Shown one piece after another: positions 33,893-41,022 of a DNA stretch of 64,000 nt; position 1 is the stretch's first letter, and the number at the start of each line of letters is the position of its first letter. The notes below the pieces were generated by a model. The model had not been told where the DNA came from, ran no database searches, and worked only from the letters and a program-made list of their open reading frames with translations. Where the stretch lies: the NCBI RefSeq assembly GCF_000718005.1, contig NZ_JODV01000008.1. One strand, given 5' to 3'. The DNA comes from Actinoalloteichus_B caeruleus. GTDB taxonomy: Bacteria; Actinomycetota; Actinomycetes; Mycobacteriales; Pseudonocardiaceae. The translations under genes and the position numbers were made by a program.

Positions 33893-34257
33893 CCGAGTCC
33901 CAGCGGGGGGCGGGCTTCTGGTTAGGATGACCTTTGTCGACGTCCACGCGATTCTCGAACGCTCCACGGCAGCGGTGAATATCATCAGGAATGTCGATGA
34001 CAGTCAGATCTAGGAGGCGCGGGCCGGGTGCCCTGGGGACGGACGGCTGTCACCCCTGCTCATGATCACCGTGGATTACTTCGAGTTCAGGCACGTTTTA
34101 GCGATGTCACAGGACACGCACCATCGCTGATCAGAAGATGTCGAACTGGCTGGTCAGAGCGATGTTGGCGGAACGACACTACCGGTGAGTTCTCGCAGTT
34201 CCCGCGTTTGCTCGTTCTCGTGCCGTCTCTCGGACAGCCCTCTCCCACACGGGAGGG
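33893..34257. other. Spacer with gene relics between modules 2 and 3
   Basis: It includes a short frame at 33927-34016 (MTFVDVHAILERSTAAVNII, then a stop) that looks like a truncated N-terminus of another protein. It also holds a relic of the winged-helix gene at 34040-34096. No intact gene is present. Confidence 0.55.
34040..34096 (+). pseudogene. Relic of the 3' end of the winged-helix gene
   Basis: The string tggattacttcgagttc and about 35 bases before it match the end of the intact gene at 37425-37480 (encoding LMIILDYFEF) with few changes. It is out of context and lacks the rest of the gene. Confidence 0.75.
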
Positions 34258-34545
34258 GGCCGTTCGCACCCCCCAGGCCATCACCTGTTGCTACGGTCCA
34301 TCACTGTCCGCAATCGCTTTGTGGGGGGTGCTCAGTGTCCGTCGCCGACGTCGTCGCCCAGGCACGCACGGCCCTCCTGGAAATCGAGGAAGCCCAACGC
34401 GACCTGGTCGCGGCGCTCGACAGGGCGGAACGAGGCTGCCAACTCCCTGCCCAACTCCTCTTAGCTTCAGCGCACCACGACGTGGTGTGGACGGTGAAGG
34501 CCGCCGCCGACGCGGCCCAGCCACTGAAGCAGGCGTACGCCGCGT
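34258..34545 (+). repeat. 287-bp direct repeat, copy 2
   Basis: Second copy of the block at 31956-32242, with one inserted G and a handful of substitutions. TACGGT is at 34292-34297. Sequence upstream also shows scattered similarity for about 70 bases. Confidence 0.9.
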
Positions 34546-34598
34546 CCTCTCCCGGGGGGCTCGCAGGATCGATGTTCCCGGGTACAACGGGATTATGA
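34335..34598 (+). pseudogene. Truncated N-terminal domain of a polymorphic-toxin-like protein (module 3)
   Basis: The GTG at 34335 opens an 87-residue frame identical to module 1 for about 70 codons except two residues (TQ to AQ, LS to LP). It then diverges into SSPGGLAGSMFPGTTGL and a stop. The toxin tip lies in another frame. The same N-terminal block is thus fused to two different tips, both out of frame. Confidence 0.6.
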
Positions 34599-34726
34599 CC
34601 ATAGACTCGGACGGTACTAGGATTGGGTATCGATACACCTCGGCAACAACGAAGGATGAACCCACTCTCGACGTTCGAGATGCAGATCAGAACGTGTTCA
34701 AAGTACACGTTGCAACGAAAGATTGA
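34546..34726 (+). pseudogene. Orphan toxin C-terminal tip (module 3)
   Basis: It encodes PGYNGIMTIDSDGTRIGYRY, TSATTKDEPTLDVRD and FKVHVATKD, the third example of the tip motif. It ends five bases before the ATG of the next gene. No start codon is available in frame after the repeat. Confidence 0.6.
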
Positions 34727-34731
34727 TATTG

Positions 34732-35046
34732 ATGGATATTGACCACGAGGTCCGTGAGTCCGTGTGCGATCTCACCCGGTATGACTACGTCATGATGACA
34801 GACGTCATCGGGATCATGGTTCACTTCGGAGGGAAGGAGTACAAGCATCTGATCAGTCGGGCGGGTCGTATAGCGGCCCAACTCGTTCGCGAGGGCAAGA
34901 TCACCGCCGGCGACCTCCGCGAAGACGGCTTCGCGGCTTGGGATAGCACACCGGAGGAATCAGCGGCGCGTATTGAACGCGAGACCCGGGAGTACGAGGA
35001 GAACGGGCGCGAAGTCGACTTCGGCGATATCGCGTGGTTCTCGTGA
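34732..35046 (+). CDS. Immunity-like protein, module 3
   Basis: The 104-residue protein (MDIDHEVRESVCDLTRYDYV) shares AGRIAAQLVREGKITAGDLR, EDGFAAWDSTPEESAARIE and NGREVDFGDIAWF with the other two immunity-like proteins. A TTG at 34723 overlapping the tip stop is an alternative start. Its last 22 codons are repeated in the relic at 32800. It is acidic and small, as expected for an immunity or antitoxin protein. Confidence 0.7.
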   Translation: MDIDHEVRESVCDLTRYDYVMMTDVIGIMVHFGGKEYKHLISRAGRIAAQLVREGKITAGDLREDGFAAWDSTPEESAARIERETREYEENGREVDFGDIAWFS

Positions 35047-35055
35047 ACGACGTGG

Positions 35056-35097
35056 AACGAGCCCCCGACCAGGTGTGACGCTGATTGAGGGCTCGTT
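35056..35097 (+). terminator. Terminator hairpin after module 3
   Basis: AACGAGCCC (35056-35064) pairs with GGGCTCGTT (35089-35097). It is the homologue of the 32874-32912 hairpin, with a shorter stem and longer loop. Confidence 0.6.
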
Positions 35098-35364
35098 GGT
35101 CTGGTGCGCGTGGGCGTCTGCACGCTGCGGTGAGGACGTCGAGCACGTACGACGGGGATTACGAGAACGTCGCCGTCACGGGGCTTCGCGTTGCGCGGCC
35201 GGTACCCCTTCCTCCCCTCACACGCCGCACCTCCCGCTGTCACCAGTCGAGCGCGACGAGCGCCATTCACGCCCACCATGCCACCCTTCACCGAAGGCTG
35301 GTCTGTGCGCGAACTGGTGAGCCGCGTGTCCCGGGCTGATGTGTCGACTCGAAGCGGGCTGCCG
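35098..35364. other. Intergenic region before the GntR gene end
   Basis: About 270 bases with no convincing gene. Short frames on both strands lack ribosome sites. Confidence 0.4.
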
Positions 35365-36102
35365 TCAGCCCAGCTGGACGGTGAAGGACTGGCTCACCCT
35401 GTCACTGGCACTCACGATGTGGCTGGACTCAATCGGCTGACCGTCCACATCCACCGTGGTCCGGTTCGTGACCAGGACGGGGACACCGACGGGAAGTTCC
35501 AGGACCTCACGCTCGTCGGGGTCCGGCATCCGCGCGGTGATGCTTTCGGTGGTGAAATCGGGTTTCCGTCCGGCGTCTTCCGCCTCCTGGAAAATGTTTC
35601 CTGGTCCTCGGGTGGTGTCCGCGAGATCGCCGCCTCCCTTGGCTGCGATCAGCTCGGCCAGTGTTCCGGGAATCCACTGTTCGTGTACCTGAACGATGCC
35701 CTGGCCCTGGTAGTGGTGGCGGACACGCCGGATGACCCGCTCGCCGATGTCGACGCGGAGCCGGCTGCTGACGTCGCGGTCGGCCTGCTCCCACTCGGCT
35801 GAAACGAGCTCGTCCGTTCCCTCTCCGGCGGTCTGGGCTTCCCAGGTGCGCGAGGCACCGATCGGCGCGTACTCGAGCCGTACCGGGCTTGTTTCCCGGA
35901 CGACGGTTCCGATGCCTCGTCGTGGGGTCACCAGTCCCTCAACCGACAGCACCCTGATCGCGTCGCGAACGGTGTCACGTGCGGCGTCGTAGCGCGTCAT
36001 CAGTTCGGGTATCGCGGGAAGCGTCGATCCGGGCGGGAACTCCCCGCTCGCGATCTGTTCCCTGAGTTCGGAAGCGATGCGGCTGTACAAGGTTGTTCCC
36101 AC
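35365..36102 (-). CDS. GntR/HutC-family transcriptional regulator (UTRA domain)
   Basis: The 245-residue regulator has a winged helix at residues 1-70 (LYSRIASELREQIASGEFPP, GSTLPAIPELMTRYDAARDT, VRDAIRVLSVEGLV). A UTRA effector domain follows (VIRRVRHHYQGQGIVQVHEQ; GVPVLVTNRTTVDVDGQPIE). The GTG start follows AGGAG. It faces a set of tiny plus-strand genes across an inverted repeat. GntR/UTRA regulators of this type often control actinomycete integrative conjugative elements (KorSA-like). Confidence 0.9.
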   Translation of the reverse strand: MGTTLYSRIASELREQIASGEFPPGSTLPAIPELMTRYDAARDTVRDAIRVLSVEGLVTPRRGIGTVVRETSPVRLEYAPIGASRTWEAQTAGEGTDELVSAEWEQADRDVSSRLRVDIGERVIRRVRHHYQGQGIVQVHEQWIPGTLAELIAAKGGGDLADTTRGPGNIFQEAEDAGRKPDFTTESITARMPDPDEREVLELPVGVPVLVTNRTTVDVDGQPIESSHIVSASDRVSQSFTVQLG

Positions 36103-36126
36103 GGGACTACTCCTAAGGGGTGAACA

Positions 36127-36180
36127 TGTAGATGTTTGGCCGATCTTGCTGCTAGCGTCAGCCTACAGCAAACGTCTACA
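36127..36180. promoter_or_regulatory. GntR-type operator pair between divergent genes
   Basis: TGTAGATGTTTG (36127-36138) and CAAACGTCTACA (36169-36180) are inverted copies with one mismatch, 30 bases apart. They lie just upstream of the GntR start and before the small plus-strand genes, so the regulator probably controls both directions. Confidence 0.6.
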
Positions 36181-36270
36181 CCTTTAGCGCCTTCGTTTGT
36201 GGCGGCGGGCCCATTCCCTGTGGTGCCCCGACCGCGCAGCGCTCCTTGTTCGTTCGGAGGGAATGTACCG

Positions 36271-36444
36271 ATGTGGGCTTTGTGCCTGTTGATCACCGTT
36301 TCCCTGAGTGTAGCCCTGTTGTTGCGGGGCGCGGCGTGGCTCGCGGAACGAGGCTTGCCACCGGAGCCTGACAAGCACCGAGCTGTCGAGTACGACCCCG
36401 CGACGCGAAGCTTCCGCTCGCTGACGGGTGGGGGTACCCGGTGA
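36271..36444 (+). CDS. 57-residue membrane protein
   Basis: MWALCLLITVSLSVALLLRG is a membrane helix, followed by a charged tail (EPDKHRAVEYDPATRSFRSL). GGAGG lies ten bases before ATG 36271. Its stop overlaps the next start (GTGA). No family is recognised; similar tiny genes follow GntR regulators in integrative elements. Confidence 0.65.
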   Translation: MWALCLLITVSLSVALLLRGAAWLAERGLPPEPDKHRAVEYDPATRSFRSLTGGGTR

Positions 36445-36626
36445 CCGGTCACGGCGGGGACCTCGCTGACACCGCACGGGCACGCGACCTCCTCGCGGTG
36501 CGTGCCTTCGAGGCGCAGCGACGTCGTCGGCGCCGTCGGCGTATCGCCACGGTGGCGCGCGTGGTCGCCCTGGCCCTGCTGGCCGCGGTCACGGTTCTGG
36601 CCATCCTGGCGGCCCTGGCCGCCTGA
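36441..36626 (+). CDS. 61-residue single-span membrane protein
   Basis: A soluble N-terminal half with an arginine run is followed by a C-terminal helix (VALALLAAVTVLAILAALAA). The GTG start at 36441 is coupled to the previous gene. Unknown function. Confidence 0.65.
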   Translation: MTGHGGDLADTARARDLLAVRAFEAQRRRRRRRRIATVARVVALALLAAVTVLAILAALAA

Positions 36627-36655
36627 TCCTGTTGACCGTTGTCGGGGGACGCTCA

Positions 36656-37096
36656 ATGAATGGACATGTACACCGATTCGTGGGGCCGGGGAGTCTGCCA
36701 CCGGTCTGGCGGATCGACGCGCGACCACCTGCCGGCTGGTTGTGGTGGCGGCACCTGGTAATCGGCACCTACGGCGAACACCTCACCGGTACTACCGTCC
36801 ACACCGTCTGCGGACACGCGGTCGTCGTGGGCCACGAGGAACGACCAGACGAGATCCCGTACCAGCCCTGCGGGCACTGTGCGCAGATCATGAAACCTGA
36901 CCTGTTCGCGGCGCTGGTCGTGCCCGGATACACGGCGGCTCACCTGACGCGGGAACGCACCGACGTCGACGTGTGGACGGAATGCGGCATCCGGGCACCA
37001 GCAGCCGATACCGAACTCCTCAGCCTGCTCACCCCCGGGGTGGAGTTCTGCCTGGCCTGCTGGTTCCCCCACAACAGGGAGGGGGAACCGTGGTGA
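36656..37096 (+). CDS. Cysteine/histidine-rich small protein
   Basis: The 146-residue protein has two potential zinc sites: VCGHAVVVGHEE with YQPCGHCAQIM, and ECGIR with FCLACWFPHN. It may be a zinc-ribbon DNA-binding or structural protein. ATG 36656 follows GGGGGA. It lies 29 bases after the previous gene and its stop overlaps the next start. Confidence 0.65.
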   Translation: MNGHVHRFVGPGSLPPVWRIDARPPAGWLWWRHLVIGTYGEHLTGTTVHTVCGHAVVVGHEERPDEIPYQPCGHCAQIMKPDLFAALVVPGYTAAHLTRERTDVDVWTECGIRAPAADTELLSLLTPGVEFCLACWFPHNREGEPW

Positions 37097-37485
37097 GCCC
37101 GTACGCGCCCGCCACCCGGCTCACCCACGCCGTCCTCGCGGGACGCCTCGACCGGTCGGCGCCGGTCACGGTGCTGACCGCCACGGCCTGCCGGGTGCAC
37201 GGGCTGACCGTGGCCGGCGCGGCCGTGCTGGAGATCGTCGCCGACGGCCCCACCACGGCCAGCGCGGTACGCCACCAGGTGGGGCTGTCCCACCCGGCGT
37301 GGGAGGCAATCCGCAAGCACCTCCAGCGTCGTCACCTGCTGCTGCGGGGCGTGGCCCGCGCCAGCCCTGCCCCCGGGGCGCCAGTGTTGCGGCGCCACCA
37401 GCTCACCGAAGGAGGGCGTGCGCTGGTGGGCCGGCTGACACCGCTGCTGATGATCATCCTGGATTACTTCGAGTTCCAGGAATAG
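37090..37485 (+). CDS. Winged-helix (MarR-like) small regulator
   Basis: The 131-residue protein has a winged-helix pattern: AAVLEIVADGPTTASAVRHQ, VGLSHPAWEAIRKHLQRRHL, then HQLTEGGRALVGRLTPLLMI. GTG 37090 or 37093 overlaps the preceding stop, after GGAGGGGG. The gene ends five bases before a perfect 46-base palindrome. A copy of its 3' end is found at 34.0-34.1 kb. Confidence 0.7.
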   Translation: MVSPYAPATRLTHAVLAGRLDRSAPVTVLTATACRVHGLTVAGAAVLEIVADGPTTASAVRHQVGLSHPAWEAIRKHLQRRHLLLRGVARASPAPGAPVLRRHQLTEGGRALVGRLTPLLMIILDYFEFQE

Positions 37486-37778
37486 AGCAGGAGGAATCCC
37501 CGTATCCAGTTGATACTGGATACGGGGATTCCTCCATGCGCCCAGTCGGTCCCGGCCGGACTTCGTCCGCCGTACCGTCGCACCTGGATGCTGCGCGCCC
37601 ATCGGACACATCCACGTCGGTGCATCGTCACCAGCGCGGCCACCTTCTCATCGTCGGGCGGGCGCGGGCGCCGGTACAGGGTGACCACGCTGTCCGCGTG
37701 CTGCTGGTGGGCGCGGATCCGCCCGGTCGAGACGTCGTCAGAGAGCGGTCGGGGAAGGGAACCGGCGAGCGCGGTCAT
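37464..37778 (-). CDS. Small protein of unknown function, convergent with the winged-helix gene
   Basis: The 104-residue frame starts at ATG 37778 with an excellent GGGAGG site and a high G/C third-position bias (TALAGSLPRPLSDDVSTGRI; VALVTMHRRG-like middle). Its 3' end reads through the palindrome and overlaps the convergent winged-helix gene by 22 bases. The natural stop may have been lost by rearrangement. It is coupled to a 35-residue gene upstream. Confidence 0.5.
   Translation of the reverse strand: MTALAGSLPRPLSDDVSTGRIRAHQQHADSVVTLYRRPRPPDDEKVAALVTMHRRGCVRWARSIQVRRYGGRSPAGTDWAHGGIPVSSINWIRGFLLLYSWNSK
37490..37535. terminator. Perfect 46-base palindrome (21+4+21)
   Basis: Two exactly complementary 21-base arms (37490-37510 and 37515-37535) flank the four-base loop tgat. 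It begins five bases after the winged-helix stop codon. A bidirectional terminator is the simplest role; an origin or recombination site is possible. Confidence 0.8.
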
Positions 37779-37882
37779 ACTGCCTCCCCGTCCACGAGCC
37801 ACTGTGCCGCCGGGAGCACGTCCCGGGTGGGCGCCACGGTCGCCGCGACCACCAGCGCCCGAACCCGCCGAGAGATGTTCAC
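37775..37882 (-). CDS. 35-residue micro-protein
   Basis: GTG 37882 opens MNISRRVRALVVAATVAPTR and ends at a TGA that overlaps the next gene's ATG (ATGA). The coupling and codon bias suggest it is translated. It would be too short for normal gene finders. No function is known. Confidence 0.4.
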   Translation of the reverse strand: MNISRRVRALVVAATVAPTRDVLPAAQWLVDGEAV

Positions 37883-37905
37883 CGGCCGGGGACGGGTTGG
37901 TCAGG

Positions 37906-37971
37906 TCAAGGCGACGGTACGTCCCGGCCGCCGTCTCGCAAGGGAACGCGGTGGTCGATCCGCTGGCCCAT
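37906..37971 (-). pseudogene. Possible HNH-nuclease fragment
   Basis: The frame contains IDHRVPLRDGGRDVPS, which resembles the DH-x-x-PL-x-x-GG-x-D centre of HNH endonucleases. It is cut off before the second histidine/cysteine motif. It could be coincidence. Confidence 0.25.
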
Positions 37972-38077
37972 CCTGTGCGATTCACCGCGCGCCTGGGTGT
38001 CGCACGCACGCACTCGCGAGAAGCCTGCCGTGGCCCGCGCTCAGCGCACGGAGCCCGGCCCGGCACGGGGTGTCCCC

Positions 38078-38770
38078 TCAGTCCCCCGTGGGCCGGAGGC
38101 GCAGCTCGGTCTCGACGAACCGGTGGAGGTGCCGCCGGGCCCGCTCGGCGCTCAGCGGCGGCGCCTGCCGCAACCGTTGCAGCGCGAGACCGTCGATCAG
38201 CGCCACGAGGTGGACGGCGGACTCCTCCGGGTCCGGGCAGCCGAACTCCCCCTCGGCGACCCCACGCCGGATCAACTCCAGGATCTGGGCATGCCACCGG
38301 TCGTACCGGCCGGACTGGCGGTCGGCGAAGGCGTCGTCGTGCCGGCCGGCGCTCCAGTAGTCGAACCACAACCGCCAGTGCCGAGCGGTGTCCTCGGTGA
38401 AGGCCGCCTCGACGAGCCCGCGCAACCCCTCGACGGCGGACCTGCTGCGACGCGCCTCGGCGAGCACCGGATCGTAGTACTGCTCGATCTCCAGGGCGAT
38501 CGCCTCGGACAGGATCTCCCGCACGCTGTGGAAGTGGTAGGTGACCGTGCCGACCGAGACACCGGCCGCCCTGGCGATGTCACGGATGCCGATCCCGGCC
38601 AGGCCGCGTTCGCCGATGAGCGGGAGCGCCGCCTCCAGCACGAGTCGGCGGCGCACCTCGGTGGGCTGGCGGGTCCTGGTAGCCGGGGTGACCGCCCGGC
38701 GTCCTCGCCGCGCCCTCGGCTGCTCCCCGGGAGGGGTCTCCGCCACGGCCACCCCGGTGTCGGTGGCCAT
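38078..38770 (-). CDS. TetR-family transcriptional regulator
   Basis: The 230-residue protein has a TetR N-terminus at about residues 40-85 (RRRLVLEAALPLIGERGLAG, IGIRDIARAAGVSVGTVTYH) and a BetI-like ligand domain. The start is uncertain: ATG 38770 lacks a strong site, and the frame stays open upstream into the hydrolase gene. It is the last gene of the hydrolase/transporter set on the minus strand and probably regulates it. Its 3' end has been copied to 31.4 kb and 33.1 kb. Confidence 0.85.
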   Translation of the reverse strand: MATDTGVAVAETPPGEQPRARRGRRAVTPATRTRQPTEVRRRLVLEAALPLIGERGLAGIGIRDIARAAGVSVGTVTYHFHSVREILSEAIALEIEQYYDPVLAEARRSRSAVEGLRGLVEAAFTEDTARHWRLWFDYWSAGRHDDAFADRQSGRYDRWHAQILELIRRGVAEGEFGCPDPEESAVHLVALIDGLALQRLRQAPPLSAERARRHLHRFVETELRLRPTGD

Positions 38771-38997
38771 CGTCGGCTGCCCGTCCCGACCCACCTCGGC
38801 ACCGTCCTCGGGAGATCCCCCGTCCACCGCCCCGTCCCGGGCGGGAGTCTCCGACCCGGCGCCGGTTCGCGGTTCGGAGACCCGGGCGGCGAGGGGCGGC
38901 GACGCCCGCCCGGCTCCCGGCGTCGGGAGGTCGCCGTCCGCGTGATCCTGGGCGGGGTCCGCGACCTCGGAGGCCGCGGACCCCGGGAACCCTGCGC

Positions 38998-41022
38998 TCA
39001 ACCCGAGGTCCTCGGGAGTCGGCGGTGCCAGGTGCGGTCGCTGACCGTCTCGCCGTCGGCGACGGCGGTGACCCGGCTCTCCAGGACGAACTCGTCCGCC
39101 GTGGCCCGCAGGTCGGACTTCGTGTCGATCCGCACGTCCCAGTCCTCCCGCCGCAACCGGATGGTCCACGTCGAGGTGGCGGAGGCGGAGAGGGGGTCGT
39201 CCGCCCGGATGCGGTAGGTCTCCAGGGCGCTCTCCGAGTACTCCATCCCGTCGGGGAAGGTCCGCGAACCCCCGTAGTTGGGGTCCACCTGGAGGGTCCA
39301 CTCGCCGGTGGCGACGTCGTGGCGGACGACCCGCTCCGGGCGATCCGGCGTGAGACCGGACCGCACGGGCAGCGGCGGCGCCTGCTCCGGCTCCTCGAAC
39401 TCGATCGGGGCGGCACCCGCGTCGGCCCCCGGGTCCCGCACGGGCAGCAGCAGCGCGCTGTCCTGGGCTCGTACCCGCAGCACCGGGCTGGTGGGCTGGG
39501 GCCAGACCCAGGGCCAGTACGCGGTGGACACCGCGACCCGCAGGCGGTGCTCGGCGGGAACGGCGTACCCGGTGGCGGTCAGCTCGACCTCCACGTCCTC
39601 CTTCGTCCCGGGGTGCCAGGGCACCGCCCGGTCCCGGCCGTCCCGGCTCGCCAGGTTCAGCACGCCCCGGCTGATGAGGGTGGAGGACCCGTCGGGGGCG
39701 ACGTCGCAGAGCCGGACGATCACGTTGGCCCTGGTGACGTCGCAGTCCATGCGGAGCCGCACCCTGGCCCGCCCGAGGATCTCCAGCCGCTCGGTCAGGG
39801 GGGCCGAGTCGAAGCAGGTCGACCGGCCGTCCTCCTCCCGCTGGTCGGGTGGCAGGTCGGTGGCGTTGCCGAACGGGAAGTAGCGACCGGCGTCCACCCC
39901 GGTGTGCTGGGGGCTGGAGATGACGACGCGCCCGTCGCCCATCGTGGCCGGTCCCCGCAGGTCCCCCGCGAACGGGCGGGTCTGCCAGTTCACGGAGGGG
40001 GAGGGCCAGCTCGGGTCACCAACCCACCGCCCCGGCCGCTCCGGGTAGCTGGTTCGTGGTGGGACGGGTTCCTGCATCCAGGTGCGCAGCGGCGGCGTGT
40101 CCATCGCACCGTTGTCCTCGCCCTTGAGCCAGTGGTCCCACCACCGCAGGGTCTCCTGCAGGAACCCGATGGCGGGTCCTGGCGGCAGTTCGATGTCCGG
40201 GTAGCGGTGCGCCCAGGGGCCGATGATGCCCCGAACGGGGGCGTCGAGGTGTTCGACGAGCCGGAGCACCGTGTCGCGGTAGGGGTCCGCCCAGCCGCCG
40301 ACGGCGAGGACGGCGGCGTCGATGGCCGAGTAGTCCTCGCAGACGCTGCCGTGCCGCCAGTAGTCGTCCCGCTGCTGGTGGGCCAACCAGGTGTGCAGGA
40401 AGGGCTCCAGCGCGTCGAGCCGTTCCCGCCACATCGGCAGCCACCGGTCCCCGACGGCGGCCGGGTCCGGCGGGCGGGAGGTGAAGGCCAACATCGTGCC
40501 CGCCCACGCCAGCATGTCGATGCCGAGGACGGCGCCGCCGACGTAGTGCACGTCGTTGTCGTAGCGGTCGTCTGTGGAGCAGACGGTCACGACGGCCTTG
40601 AGCGGTTCGGGACGCAGCGCCGCGACCTGGAGGGAGTTGAAGCCGCCCCAGGAGATCCCGAACATGCCGACCCGCCCCGTGGACCACGGCTGCTCGGCGA
40701 GCCAGTGGACGACGTCGACGCCGTCGGCCAGTTCCTGTTCGGAGTACTCGTCCCGCATCACGCCCTCGGAGTTGCCGCTGCCCCGCAGGTCCACCCGCAC
40801 CGAGGCGTAGCCGTGGCCGGCGTACCAGGGGTGGCGCTGGGCGTCCCGGGGGGCCGTCCAGTCCCCCTTGCGGTAGGGCAGGTACTCCAGCAGCGCCGGG
40901 ACCGGCCGGTCGACCGCGTCCACGGGACGCCAGATGCGGGCGTGCAACCGCGTGCCGTCCCGCATCGGGATCCAGGTGTCCTCGACCTCGACGTCACGGG
41001 CGAACTCCTCGCGGTATCTCAC
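38998..41022 (-). CDS. CocE/NonD-family hydrolase (X-Pro dipeptidyl-peptidase type)
   Basis: The 674-residue serine hydrolase has an alpha/beta-hydrolase domain with VEDTWIPMRDGTRLHARIWR, RGSGNSEG, the nucleophile elbow MFGISWGGFNSLQ and GPWAHRYPD (His). A C-terminal jelly-roll domain follows (RVRLRMDCDVTRANVIVRLC; STLISRGVLNLASRDG). It cleaves an acyl or amino-acyl bond in a small ester or peptide. No signal peptide is seen. The GTG at 41022 overlaps the ATPase stop (GTGA) after AAGGAGG, so it belongs to the transporter operon and probably processes the imported compound. Confidence 0.9.
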   Translation of the reverse strand: MRYREEFARDVEVEDTWIPMRDGTRLHARIWRPVDAVDRPVPALLEYLPYRKGDWTAPRDAQRHPWYAGHGYASVRVDLRGSGNSEGVMRDEYSEQELADGVDVVHWLAEQPWSTGRVGMFGISWGGFNSLQVAALRPEPLKAVVTVCSTDDRYDNDVHYVGGAVLGIDMLAWAGTMLAFTSRPPDPAAVGDRWLPMWRERLDALEPFLHTWLAHQQRDDYWRHGSVCEDYSAIDAAVLAVGGWADPYRDTVLRLVEHLDAPVRGIIGPWAHRYPDIELPPGPAIGFLQETLRWWDHWLKGEDNGAMDTPPLRTWMQEPVPPRTSYPERPGRWVGDPSWPSPSVNWQTRPFAGDLRGPATMGDGRVVISSPQHTGVDAGRYFPFGNATDLPPDQREEDGRSTCFDSAPLTERLEILGRARVRLRMDCDVTRANVIVRLCDVAPDGSSTLISRGVLNLASRDGRDRAVPWHPGTKEDVEVELTATGYAVPAEHRLRVAVSTAYWPWVWPQPTSPVLRVRAQDSALLLPVRDPGADAGAAPIEFEEPEQAPPLPVRSGLTPDRPERVVRHDVATGEWTLQVDPNYGGSRTFPDGMEYSESALETYRIRADDPLSASATSTWTIRLRREDWDVRIDTKSDLRATADEFVLESRVTAVADGETVSDRTWHRRLPRTSG

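Noticed and set aside
31382..38077. Integrase, transposase or insertion sequence as driver of the mosaic
   Set aside because: I found no DDE or tyrosine-recombinase motifs, no terminal inverted repeats with target duplications, and no tRNA att site in the window.
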